A stretch of 64,000 nucleotides of DNA. Source: Suilimivivens sp009774465 (lineage in GTDB: Bacteria > Bacillota > Clostridia > Lachnospirales > Lachnospiraceae). How positions within the stretch are numbered: position 1 is the stretch's first letter; every line of letters starts with the position of its first letter. Below, piece after piece: positions 53,099 through 61,644 of this stretch. The notes below the pieces were generated by a model that saw nothing but the letters and a program-made list of their open reading frames with translations, was not told the origin of the DNA and made no database searches. Made by a program: the position numbers and the translations under genes. The stretch lies in NCBI GenBank assembly GCA_947382645.1, contig CANDAE010000001.1:159635-223634 (forward strand). Reading direction: 5' to 3'.

Positions 53099-53185
53099 CG
53101 CCCTCAAATGAAATAAAAGATGCGCTGCGGATGCAGCGACGGATGCGAAGCAGACGCTTTTATGAATGTTGAGGGCCGAACTGTT
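53099..53185. repeat. Structured interspersed repeat, copy 2
   Basis: About 87 bases matching 15708-15794. GCCCTCAA (53100-53107) and TTGAGGGC (53169-53176) form the outer stem. AAAAG/CTTTT lies further in. The inner stem is CGCTGC (53123-53128) / GCAGCG (53133-53138). It starts 18 bases past the ZIP stop codon. Confidence 0.85.
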
Positions 53186-53202
53186 GCCGGCGCACTAATA
53201 TT

Positions 53203-53997
53203 TTACCCCAGCGCCACATCCAGTATCATCATAATCAAAAAGCCGGCCATAACTCCAACTGTACCCAGATTGGAGTGCTCTCCCTGATTGGCTTCCGGAA
53301 TCAGTTCCTCCACCACCACATAAATCATTGCTCCCGCTGCAAAGGCCAAAAACCAGGGCATATAGGGAGTAATCCAGGCAGCAATCAGTGTAATTCCAAT
53401 TCCAAATATCAGCTCTACCAGACCTGATAAAGCTCCCAGCATAAAAGCCTTTCCCCTGCTCATTCCCTCCTGCCTAAGAGGCAGGGAAATGGCAGCGCCT
53501 TCGGGGAAATTCTGTATTCCGATTCCCAGCGCCAGTGCAAATGCCGATGCATAAAGTGCAGAATCCTCAGGGTGCTGGGCTGCCATTGCAAATGCAAGCC
53601 CCACTGCCATTCCTTCCGGAATATTGTGCAGTGTTACTGCCAGTACAAGTAAAGTTGTTCTGTGAAACGAAGTTTTAACTCCCTCCGGCTGTTTCTCCCC
53701 TAAATGCAGATGAGGCATCAAAAAATCCAGCATATACAGAAAAATTCCACCAAGAATAAAACCGCCCGCTGCAGGAATCCAGCCGATTCCACCCATTTCT
53801 TCTGTTTCTTCTATGGCAGGGAGTAATAAAGACCAGACGGAAGCAGCCATCATTACACCTGCCGCAAATCCAAGAAATGCTCTTTGAATGTTTTTTCCCA
53901 TATCCTTTTTAAAAATGAATACTACACTGGCCCCAAGCGCTGTCATTAAAAAAGTAAAACCTGTTCCCGCACTTGCCCATCCGATTGCCTGATTCAT
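53203..53997 (-). CDS. ZIP-family divalent metal transporter
   Basis: A 264-residue membrane protein with eight helices. The two metal-binding helices carry LHNIPEGMAVGLAFA and IQNFPEGAAISLPL, the ZIP signature. A His-containing loop (MPHLHLGEKQ) lies between helices 3 and 4. It moves zinc or related ions into the cytosol. Start at 53997 with AGAGGA. Stands alone on the minus strand, with repeat structures at its 3' end. Confidence 0.93.
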   Translation of the reverse strand: MNQAIGWASAGTGFTFLMTALGASVVFIFKKDMGKNIQRAFLGFAAGVMMAASVWSLLLPAIEETEEMGGIGWIPAAGGFILGGIFLYMLDFLMPHLHLGEKQPEGVKTSFHRTTLLVLAVTLHNIPEGMAVGLAFAMAAQHPEDSALYASAFALALGIGIQNFPEGAAISLPLRQEGMSRGKAFMLGALSGLVELIFGIGITLIAAWITPYMPWFLAFAAGAMIYVVVEELIPEANQGEHSNLGTVGVMAGFLIMMILDVALG

Positions 53998-54092
53998 ATG
54001 ATCCTCTTTCCGCACCAGGAACTGATGCATCACTCTATAGTAATAGTATACACAGTTTTTTATTTTGTTCCAATTACAAAATTTAACTTTCT

Positions 54093-55376
54093 CTAAGCCA
54101 CCAGTTTTTTCAACTCCTTAAACATATTTTTTTTATAAAATTCAACCCCTGGCTGGTCAAAAGGATTTACTTCATTGATTCGACAGGAAAGATAGCAGGA
54201 AAACATAAACAGGTAGAAAAGTTCACCTAATGTATGTTCATCAATAGCCGGTATGGAAAAATTCAGGCATGGAATTCCTCTCTCACTGTGCGCTTTCATT
54301 GTTGCACAACGCGCAATATTATTGATATCCCAAAAGTCTTTACCGGCAAGATAATCAAAATAATCTTTTTTTTCATCATAAGGCAGGATAACTGAGGCAT
54401 CCTTTTCCCGCACCTGTAAAAAGGTTTCAAACAAAATCGGATTTCCCTGCTGAATAAACTGTCCTACAGAATGTAAATCCTCTGAAGCAGATACTGCTAC
54501 AGGATAAAGGGCTTTACTGTCCTTCCCCTCACTTTCCGCAAAAGCCTGTATCCACCATTTTGCAAAATAATCAAGCCGCGGTTCAAAATACGCCATCATT
54601 TCAATATTATATCCTCTGTCATATAAAAGTTTACGTGCAACCGCATATTTTAACGCAATATTATCCTTTGCCGATTCCCTCAAAAGACGGTTTTTCATAT
54701 TCCGCATACCGCTTACTACTGCGCATATATCAATACCAGCCACTGCCATAGGAAACAGTCCTACGTCAGTTCCTGCCGAATATCTGCCGCCAACCTTTTC
54801 CGGAAAAACAAGAAAGGTATATCCATTGTCAATACACAACTGCTCCAACGTACTTCCCGGCGTTCCTGTTGCAAAAATTCTCCTGGATGCCTCTTTTATT
54901 CCATATCGTTTCTCAAGGTACCTGCGCAGCATACGAAAAGCAATCCCCGGTTCTAAGGTTTCAAAATTCTTAGCTATGCAGTTTATGTAGATTGAACGAT
55001 ATCGTTCAAGTTCTTCCAGTGTGCGTTTCATTTCCATTGCCGAAATTGTATTTCCTGTCCAGATAATTTCAGGTCCATTTTGAGGTCGAAGTGCATGAAT
55101 GGCAGCTCTGGATGCCTGATTGGAGCCTCCAATTCCAATAACTACAAATACATCCGCATCTTTCCTTACCTGGTCAGCCTGCAAACACAGGCTCTTTAAA
55201 TGCTCTTCTCCGGCTGTCTCATCTACGGAAAGCCACCCCAAAAAATTCTTATACTCTTTTTCGCCTTTCTTTGCCGCCTCCAGTAAGGGCGCCATCTCAC
55301 TTAACTTCGATTTAAATTCATCTTCGTTTAAAAAATTCTTTTTATCCAAAATTGTTAATTCAATCTTGTTTTCCAT
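54093..55376 (-). CDS. pgi: Glucose-6-phosphate isomerase-like protein
   Basis: A 427-residue sugar isomerase interconverting glucose 6-phosphate and fructose 6-phosphate. Motifs: VVIGIGGSNQASRAAIHAL (phosphosugar site), FATGTPGSTLEQL, and FPEKVGGRYSAGTDVGLFPMAVAG with a catalytic Glu. The His and Lys regions lie at SEDLHSVGQF and DQPGVEFYKKNMF. It is shorter and more divergent than housekeeping Pgi of Clostridia, so it may be a second, pathway-specific copy. Start at 55376, GGGAA nine bases upstream. Divergent from the ROK regulator gene. Confidence 0.9.
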   Translation of the reverse strand: MENKIELTILDKKNFLNEDEFKSKLSEMAPLLEAAKKGEKEYKNFLGWLSVDETAGEEHLKSLCLQADQVRKDADVFVVIGIGGSNQASRAAIHALRPQNGPEIIWTGNTISAMEMKRTLEELERYRSIYINCIAKNFETLEPGIAFRMLRRYLEKRYGIKEASRRIFATGTPGSTLEQLCIDNGYTFLVFPEKVGGRYSAGTDVGLFPMAVAGIDICAVVSGMRNMKNRLLRESAKDNIALKYAVARKLLYDRGYNIEMMAYFEPRLDYFAKWWIQAFAESEGKDSKALYPVAVSASEDLHSVGQFIQQGNPILFETFLQVREKDASVILPYDEKKDYFDYLAGKDFWDINNIARCATMKAHSERGIPCLNFSIPAIDEHTLGELFYLFMFSCYLSCRINEVNPFDQPGVEFYKKNMFKELKKLVA

Positions 55377-55474
55377 ATCAATCACTTCCCTTATTTTTTC
55401 CTTAAAATATCTTTTTTTCTCTCCCTGTCCTATGTTATAATTAAATATATTAACTAATGAAAAGGAGTAATATT

Positions 55475-56698
55475 TTGCAGATCATCAACGGAACAAATCT
55501 CCCAAGAGCCAAACTTGAAAATCAGACTGCAATTCGCAGAATTATATATCATTATGGTCCAATATTAAGGAGCGAAATTGTAACTCGATTATCGTTGACT
55601 CTCCCGACAATTACCACCACAGTAAACAATCTTATCGCCCAGGGCTATGTCAGGGAGCTGGAAAATACCTTAACCTCCGAAAAAAAGCTGGGAAGAAAAC
55701 CTTCTCTGATTGATATTGTGGCTGACCGAAATTATTTCCTTGGGATTGAAATGCGTTCCTCCTTAAGAAATCTATGTATTGTCGATTACCGCGGTAAAAT
55801 ACTTTGTTCCGTATCTAATCAGGACTCCTGTGATGATTTTAAAGCCAATATGAAACAGACAGCCCATATGGCAGCTAATCTGATAAAAGACAGCGGCCTG
55901 TCCAAATCCAGGCTTGCAGGTATTGGCTTTTGTTTACCCGGCGCCACCAATTCAAGGCAGAAATCTTTTCGCAAAGGCTCTCAGCCAGTTTGGGAAGATA
56001 ACAGAATTCAAAATTATTTGTCAGAATTCCTGTCTTACAATGGTCCCATAACAATTGTTAATAATGGAATTGCCAGAGCTTATGGAGCGCTTTTATTTCA
56101 TAAAGACCTGTTAAAAAAATCCTCTTCCTTTGCATACGTTTTTATTTCCAGCGGTATTTCCTGTCCTCTGATGGACACCAGCATCCATTATCATGGAAAA
56201 ATCTGGGGAGAAGGAGAGGCCGGCCACATGGTGTTAAACCCCAATGGTCCGTTATGTTATTGTGGGAATCACGGCTGCTTTGATGTTTTGTCGGGAGAAT
56301 ATTCTGTCATCCAAAAATGTACAGAAGCCATCCAAAATGATCAGGCTCCTGTTCTCCGCCAACTTTGCGCCAATCCCGGTCAGCCTAAAATTCTGGAAAT
56401 TTTACTTGCACAGGAAAAAGGAGATGAAACTGTCTGCCGCATATTACAGGATGCTGTTTTTTATATTGGAATCGCCATCTCCAATATAGAAAACTTTGTC
56501 CATCCACAGACAATTCTCATTGAATGTCGTTTTTTTGAAAATAAACAGAACTACGACAAATTACTGGAGGTAATACATAACAGCCTGTATACTTCCAACA
56601 ATGTTGACATTCATCTTTTATCTCCTGATGAATTCAGCGGAGCCAAAGGCGCGGCGGCAGTTGCAATAGACAACAATCTTGACCTCTACATTGAATAA
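55475..56698 (+). CDS. ROK-family (NagC/XylR-like) transcriptional regulator
   Basis: A 407-residue regulator. The winged helix (YGPILRSEIVTRLSLTLPTITTTVNNLIAQGYV) is followed by a ROK domain with GEGEAGHMVLNPNGPLCYCGNHGCFDVLSGE, holding the zinc motif C-x-C-G-x-x-G-C. The start is a TTG at 55475: AAAGGAG lies seven bases upstream, whereas the ATG 18 bases earlier overlaps that site. It shares a 98-base region with the divergent Pgi gene and likely controls it, or the sugar operon nearby. The only plus-strand gene in the right half. Confidence 0.9.
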   Translation: MQIINGTNLPRAKLENQTAIRRIIYHYGPILRSEIVTRLSLTLPTITTTVNNLIAQGYVRELENTLTSEKKLGRKPSLIDIVADRNYFLGIEMRSSLRNLCIVDYRGKILCSVSNQDSCDDFKANMKQTAHMAANLIKDSGLSKSRLAGIGFCLPGATNSRQKSFRKGSQPVWEDNRIQNYLSEFLSYNGPITIVNNGIARAYGALLFHKDLLKKSSSFAYVFISSGISCPLMDTSIHYHGKIWGEGEAGHMVLNPNGPLCYCGNHGCFDVLSGEYSVIQKCTEAIQNDQAPVLRQLCANPGQPKILEILLAQEKGDETVCRILQDAVFYIGIAISNIENFVHPQTILIECRFFENKQNYDKLLEVIHNSLYTSNNVDIHLLSPDEFSGAKGAAAVAIDNNLDLYIE

Positions 56699-56727
56699 TC
56701 ACCAAATACATCCTTATGTTAAATTAT

Positions 56728-56763
56728 GACTCCGCAACGCAGTTCGCAGTGCGGAGCCATTTT
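56728..56763. terminator. Bidirectional terminator between convergent genes
   Basis: CTCCGCA (56730-56736) pairs with TGCGGAG (56750-56756), then ATTTTATC on the plus strand. It lies between the end of the ROK gene and the end of the rubredoxin-VOC gene. Confidence 0.7.
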
Positions 56764-56770
56764 ATCAATT

Positions 56771-57457
56771 TTATTTCTGTTTTTGCTGCCGCTGTGACAG
56801 ATACTGGGATTCCGGTTCCTTCCAAGTAACCGTATCCGGTGTCTGCCAATAATACATTGCATTTCCCTCACTGTCTTCAACAACCGCATAGGCCTGTCCT
56901 TCTACTTCATAACGCTCCTTTAAAACTCTGCCTCCATATTCTACTGTCTTTTTAAGTGCTTCTTCAATGTCGTCCACTTCTACCATAAATCTGGGATCAC
57001 TTCCGGTATCCTCCGCCGCCTTTGCCTTTAAAAATCCATATCCAAAAGATGGAACGCTTGGCTCCCAATTGGGATTTCCCGGTCCTGTGGCACAATACAT
57101 CAGCGGAAGGTCCGGATCAGCATGTTCCGTATTGATAATATCCCAGTCAAATACTTCCTCGTAAAACTTTCTGGTTATTTCCGGATCATTATACCCCAGT
57201 ACAAAACGTCTGAGACGTCCGTGCCTGCTGTAAGCTTTAAAATGCTTTGGATGATGATAGGAAATATTCATCGGGTCCCAATTGGGATCAGGCTTTGGAA
57301 AATCCACGTGAATTCTGCGATTATCAATACTTCCGTTAAAGGGTTCTGATAAAAACTGATCCTTCGGCGCATTACATGCAGGACAATACTCGGGGCATGC
57401 TTCCTCCTCCCTCACAAATGGAAAACCACAGACATAGCAAGTATATACTTTTTTCAT
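56771..57457 (-). CDS. Rubredoxin-like zinc ribbon fused to a VOC (glyoxalase-fold) domain
   Basis: A 228-residue protein. Residues 1-40 carry CYVCGF and CPACNAPKDQF, a rubredoxin-like C-x2-C pair. Residues ~70-220 form a VOC domain (RRFVLGYNDPEITRKFYEEVFDWDII ... VVEDSEGNAMYYWQTPD). The VOC fold serves isomerases, dioxygenases and lyases; the joined metal ribbon hints at electron transfer or metal delivery. Start at 57457 with AGGAGG. Last gene of the sugar uptake operon, after a second VOC gene. Confidence 0.82.
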   Translation of the reverse strand: MKKVYTCYVCGFPFVREEEACPEYCPACNAPKDQFLSEPFNGSIDNRRIHVDFPKPDPNWDPMNISYHHPKHFKAYSRHGRLRRFVLGYNDPEITRKFYEEVFDWDIINTEHADPDLPLMYCATGPGNPNWEPSVPSFGYGFLKAKAAEDTGSDPRFMVEVDDIEEALKKTVEYGGRVLKERYEVEGQAYAVVEDSEGNAMYYWQTPDTVTWKEPESQYLSQRQQKQK

Positions 57458-57470
57458 TTTCAATCTCCTC

Positions 57471-57998
57471 CTATTCCCTGTCATATCCTGTTTCCGGCTC
57501 TTCCCATGTTCTGGAATTTCCGGGACGCCACAATTGAATCACATTTCCTGACGGATCTTCTATATGTGCGCTGGTTACCCATCCTTCTTTGTCATTAGGC
57601 TCATCCCCAACTACTTTTCCGCCATGCGCAATCACGTTTTCTATGGTTTCAGCTACAGGTCTTCCTCCATGAATCTCCATAAAAATCATGGGCTTTGGCA
57701 GTCCTTCCGGTGCATGATGTGCAATTACATTCATGTGTCCCGGCACTACTCCCTCATAAGTTTCATAACTTGGTCCAGTTGCAATCAACAGAGATGGATT
57801 TTCACTCCCCGGTTTTTTACCTCCCGCCGGTACCGGAAGTTCAATCATATCCCAGCCTAAAACATTCACATAAAAGTTCTGGAATCTTTTGAAGTCCTTA
57901 TAATACAATGTCATGATTCTGGCACGTCCATGCAAATCCTTATTTGGATATTTTTTTGGTGCCCGGTAAGGATAATTTTCTGTTTTTCTCTCATTCAT
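57471..57998 (-). CDS. VOC-family (glyoxalase-fold) protein
   Basis: A 175-residue protein with the VOC fold (ARIMTLYYKDFKRFQNFYVNVLGWDMIELP ... VTSAHIEDPSGNVIQLWRPG). The metal-ligand positions appear present (His in APEGLP-type loop uncertain, Glu at the C-terminal strand absent or shifted). It is related in plan to the next gene's VOC domain (NVLGWDM against EVFDWDI), so the pair may form a heterodimer. AAGGAG lies upstream; a TTG two codons earlier is an alternative start. Substrate unknown. Confidence 0.8.
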   Translation of the reverse strand: MNERKTENYPYRAPKKYPNKDLHGRARIMTLYYKDFKRFQNFYVNVLGWDMIELPVPAGGKKPGSENPSLLIATGPSYETYEGVVPGHMNVIAHHAPEGLPKPMIFMEIHGGRPVAETIENVIAHGGKVVGDEPNDKEGWVTSAHIEDPSGNVIQLWRPGNSRTWEEPETGYDRE

Positions 57999-58034
57999 AT
58001 TCAAACTTGCTCCTTTCTCATTGCTCAATCAAAT

Positions 58035-59054
58035 TTAAACAGCCCCTGACATCCTCATACGTTTCGCCTCGGCAATTCTTTTTCGTTTGAGTCTGTTATA
58101 TGCAATTTTCCCTTTATTGGTATTAAAAATTACAAACAGCAATAATAAAACATATACAATAATGTTCTGTGTAGTAGTTCCCACATGCAGCCGCGACATA
58201 CCTATCATCATAATTCTCACGCTCAATGATCCCATTAAAATACCCAATGTCTGGTTATGACTGAATGTCCCGATCCACGCCCCCAACATCATTGGGAAAA
58301 AATTGTTAAACACTACGGAATTACTCCCCATTCCAAGTACCGGGGGCAGGCTCCCTTTAAATGCTGTTTCAAAAACCCCTGCCAGACTGGCCATAATCCC
58401 TGCCAGAAGATAACAGACAATACAATTTAAATAAATATTGATACCACTGTTATGAGCCAGCCCCTGATTTCCCTGAATTGCTTTCAGTTTATACCCATAA
58501 ACGCTGTATTCATATATAATCGTTGCCAACAGCAGCAGTACCAAAATGACTCCTGTTACAAATGTAACATCAGAAAGAACCTCAAAGCCTCCTTTTCCAT
58601 AAATTGTCACTCCCTGCTGATTGTTAACGCCAAAACTCAAGCACTCAAATACAAGTGTCATTCCAATTCCCAAAATCATAGGCAGAATACGAAAATTCAC
58701 AAATATAATGCCTACAAGCATCCCGCACAGGCCGCCCAAAATCATAGACAAAACAAGCATTCCCATGCCTCCCAGTCCAAAGTTAACCGCCAGCGTACCA
58801 CCGAAAATCACCCCCACATACATCTGACTCCCAACAGAAAGATCCATACGCCCTGCTCCCAAATTGGCGTTGATGGCCATCGCAAACGCATAAGAGGATA
58901 TCAAATTACGCAAAAGCATCTTCACATCTGCCGAAGTATTAATTACACCCATTCCGGTCACCGCACGGTCGGCAATTTCAAAAAAAATCCAGACAATCAA
59001 AGGAATCGCAATTGTTTTTAATACGGTGCATACGCCTTTCTTCCAAGTTCTCAT
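58035..59054 (-). CDS. Sugar ABC transporter permease (RbsC-like)
   Basis: A 339-residue membrane protein with eight to ten helices, of the ribose/galactose (carbohydrate uptake 2) type: NANLGAGRMDLSVGSQMYVGVIFGGTLAV and LAGIMASLAGVFETAFKGSLPPVLGMG. GGAGG before the ATG. Partner of the permease encoded 25 bases upstream. Confidence 0.9.
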   Translation of the reverse strand: MRTWKKGVCTVLKTIAIPLIVWIFFEIADRAVTGMGVINTSADVKMLLRNLISSYAFAMAINANLGAGRMDLSVGSQMYVGVIFGGTLAVNFGLGGMGMLVLSMILGGLCGMLVGIIFVNFRILPMILGIGMTLVFECLSFGVNNQQGVTIYGKGGFEVLSDVTFVTGVILVLLLLATIIYEYSVYGYKLKAIQGNQGLAHNSGINIYLNCIVCYLLAGIMASLAGVFETAFKGSLPPVLGMGSNSVVFNNFFPMMLGAWIGTFSHNQTLGILMGSLSVRIMMIGMSRLHVGTTTQNIIVYVLLLLFVIFNTNKGKIAYNRLKRKRIAEAKRMRMSGAV

Positions 59055-59079
59055 TGTAATCCTCCATTCACATACATAC

Positions 59080-60096
59080 TTAAAACTGCTGCCTGGAAGG
59101 CAGTGTTACAGCCCGCTCACTGTTGAGCACTACCAGAATCAGAAAGATCACCCCACGCACCCCCTGAATCAGCATACTGGACACCCCGATCATGAGTAAT
59201 CCCTGATTTAATGCGCAGATCGTCAATGCCCCGGTAAATCCGGAATAAGCGTTTGACTTTGCACCGCCAAAGATTGACATGCCTCCCAATACGGTTGCCA
59301 GCATTACATCCATTCCCATTCCGTTCCCCACACTGTTGGAAACACTTCCGGTACGAATAATCTGATAAACACCTGCCAGTCCGATTCCAAGACCGGCTAA
59401 AAGAAATCCAATACATCGTACTCTGGTAATGTTGATGCCTGTCTGCCTGGCACACTCACTGTTTCCTCCAATAAACCGAAGCTGTCTTCCCACCGGCGTC
59501 AAATAATACACCACCAGGCACAAACCAAAAAACAGGATAAAAGAAATATATCGGAATCCTCCATTATCCAGGCTTCTGCACAGATTATAATCCACCTTAA
59601 GGGTTTCTGCTCCGACAATCTGCTGAGTAATGGAAGCATACAGCGTCAAACCGATAATTGCCACCATCGCACTCTTAATATGCAGAGCCACACTTAATGT
59701 ATAATTGCAAAGCATAAGCAGTATCCCTGACAGTATTGTAAGAATTATGGTACTTACAATATTTTGTGAAGTCTGATAATGCAACGCCCCCACTGCTGCT
59801 GCAAGCCCCATTACATTCCCTACGGAAAAATCAACGTCTCCGGTAGTAAAAACAAAAGTCATTCCAATCGCCAGCGTTCCAACAATCAGACTTTGATTAA
59901 AAATACCTTTAAATACATTTGCGGTAAAAAATCTGCCTTTTGTTAAAATCGAAAACAAAACAATGATAAACAGCAATATTACAAATGGAAAAATCAAAGA
60001 AAACGCCCGCTTATTCTTCAACATGCTTATTCTGTCACGAATCCCCAGCTTAACTTTACGCTCATCTTTCTCAGATACAGATGTTTTCCTATTCAA
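59080..60096 (-). CDS. Sugar ABC transporter permease (RbsC-like)
   Basis: A 338-residue membrane protein with about ten helices and the family segment TTGDVDFSVGNVMGLAAAVGAL, then LLAGLGIGLAGVYQIIRTGSVSNSVGNGMGMDVMLATVLGG. The start is a TTG at 60096, supported by GGAGG eight bases before it; the ATG between them is in another frame. Forms the membrane channel with the next permease. Confidence 0.9.
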   Translation of the reverse strand: MNRKTSVSEKDERKVKLGIRDRISMLKNKRAFSLIFPFVILLFIIVLFSILTKGRFFTANVFKGIFNQSLIVGTLAIGMTFVFTTGDVDFSVGNVMGLAAAVGALHYQTSQNIVSTIILTILSGILLMLCNYTLSVALHIKSAMVAIIGLTLYASITQQIVGAETLKVDYNLCRSLDNGGFRYISFILFFGLCLVVYYLTPVGRQLRFIGGNSECARQTGINITRVRCIGFLLAGLGIGLAGVYQIIRTGSVSNSVGNGMGMDVMLATVLGGMSIFGGAKSNAYSGFTGALTICALNQGLLMIGVSSMLIQGVRGVIFLILVVLNSERAVTLPSRQQF

Positions 60097-60109
60097 CCTT
60101 TCATCCTCC

Positions 60110-61618
60110 CTAAATCATACATTCTATCAATTCTGTATTTTTAAAACCATCCCTGCGTAAAAACTCGCCGGTCACTTTTCCATCCCTCATGATTAAAAGC
60201 CGGTCGCTCATACCGCATAATTCCGGTAATTCTTCAGAAATCAAAACAATAGATTTTCCCTTTTTCTTCATATCATAAATCAATTGATACATTGCTGTTT
60301 TTACGCCAATGTCAACACCTCTGGTAGGGCAGTCCAGCACAAGAATATCCGCATCCACACCAATCCATTTACCAAATACCACCTTTTGCTTATTTCCTCC
60401 TGAAAGCGCTTTTACCGGCTGAAGGAGTCCCGTACACTTAATTGCCAGAGCATCTACCATCAACTGCGCATATTTCTTTTCCCTTTTTGCAGATATAAAG
60501 GGGCCAAATGATTTATTCTTTTCATATCCGGTAGATTGAATATTTGCCCCAATAGAAGCATTTACCTCCAGTGATTCCGTGTCTCTGTTTTTAGACACGT
60601 AACCCATATGATTCAAAAAAGCAGACTTTGGGTTTTTAATCACAATATTTTTTTCTATCAATTTAACTTCTCCGTCAATTACTTCTGTTAACCCAAATAA
60701 AGCCTTCCCAAGCGTATGCATACCACATCCGGACAATCCGCCTATACCCAGAATCTCACCCTTATGAAGTTCCATTGTAAAGCACATTAAGTCTTCCATT
60801 GTGGTAATACAGTCTGCTTTCAGCACCACTTCATCACCATAACCATCCATATCCGCCCGGTAATAACTTCCTGTCAGTTTCCTTCCAATCATCTTTTCCT
60901 TAATGTCATCCGCAGCAAAATCTTTCCGTTCTAAATTGTCAATGATGCAGCCATCTCTTAATATCGTTAATGCATCACAGTGCTCCATCAGTTCTTCCAG
61001 ATCATGGCTGATAAAAACCACTGCCTTATTCTGCTTAGCCATATCATGCATCAGCCGGTATAGAATCTGCCGTCCGGTCTCTGATATGGCAGTAGATGTT
61101 TCATCCACAATCAAAATTTCAGGCTCATTTGCCATCGCTCTGGCAATCTCAATCAGTTTTCTCTGTTCAATGCTGTAAAGGTCTGTCACCGCGTGAGCAT
61201 CGATACCTGTTATTCCCAACTTGTCTAATATTTTCTGAGCCTCTTTGTACATTTTCTGCCTGTTAACCATGCCAAACCGCTGGAAGCGGCGATAATCTCC
61301 GAGAAATATGTTTTCTGCCACCGAGATTGTTGCGATTGTCCCAATCTCCTGCACAATAATTTCAATTCCGCTCCTTGCAGCTTCCAGCGCAGTATCCGGT
61401 TTCCAGGGCTCTCCTTTATAATACATTTCTCCGTCGTCAGCTCCCTGCATTCCCGCCAGAATTGACATAGCTGTAGATTTTCCTGAGCCGTTTTCACCTA
61501 TCAGTCCGCGGATCTCCCCACGCCGAATCTGCATGTCTACATGATCCAATGCTATCGTTACGCCAAAGTTCTTATTCAGCTTTCTGATTTCTGCAATTAC
61601 TTCTTTTTGATTCGTCAT
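60110..61618 (-). CDS. Sugar ABC transporter ATP-binding protein (RbsA/MglA-like, two ATPase domains)
   Basis: A 502-residue duplicated ATPase. Domain 1: Walker A GENGSGKST, signature YSIEQRKLIEIARAM, Walker B ILIVDETSTAI. Domain 2: GLSGCGMHTLG in place of Walker A (degenerate, as in this family), signature LSGGNKQKV, and ILVLDCPTRGVDIG. It powers the two permeases. GGAGG before the start. It follows the binding-protein gene by 26 bases. Confidence 0.94.
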   Translation of the reverse strand: MTNQKEVIAEIRKLNKNFGVTIALDHVDMQIRRGEIRGLIGENGSGKSTAMSILAGMQGADDGEMYYKGEPWKPDTALEAARSGIEIIVQEIGTIATISVAENIFLGDYRRFQRFGMVNRQKMYKEAQKILDKLGITGIDAHAVTDLYSIEQRKLIEIARAMANEPEILIVDETSTAISETGRQILYRLMHDMAKQNKAVVFISHDLEELMEHCDALTILRDGCIIDNLERKDFAADDIKEKMIGRKLTGSYYRADMDGYGDEVVLKADCITTMEDLMCFTMELHKGEILGIGGLSGCGMHTLGKALFGLTEVIDGEVKLIEKNIVIKNPKSAFLNHMGYVSKNRDTESLEVNASIGANIQSTGYEKNKSFGPFISAKREKKYAQLMVDALAIKCTGLLQPVKALSGGNKQKVVFGKWIGVDADILVLDCPTRGVDIGVKTAMYQLIYDMKKKGKSIVLISEELPELCGMSDRLLIMRDGKVTGEFLRRDGFKNTELIECMI

Positions 61619-61644
61619 TTACGAACCTCCGTGTCATTCCTTCA

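Larger units (their letters stand above)
52818..53202. other. Regulatory gap between type VII locus and ZIP gene
   Basis: 385 bases without a gene. It holds the type VII promoter and its inverted repeat (52931-52992), a perfect 22-bp inverted repeat (53029-53091) and copy 2 of the structured repeat (53099-53185). Confidence 0.8.
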
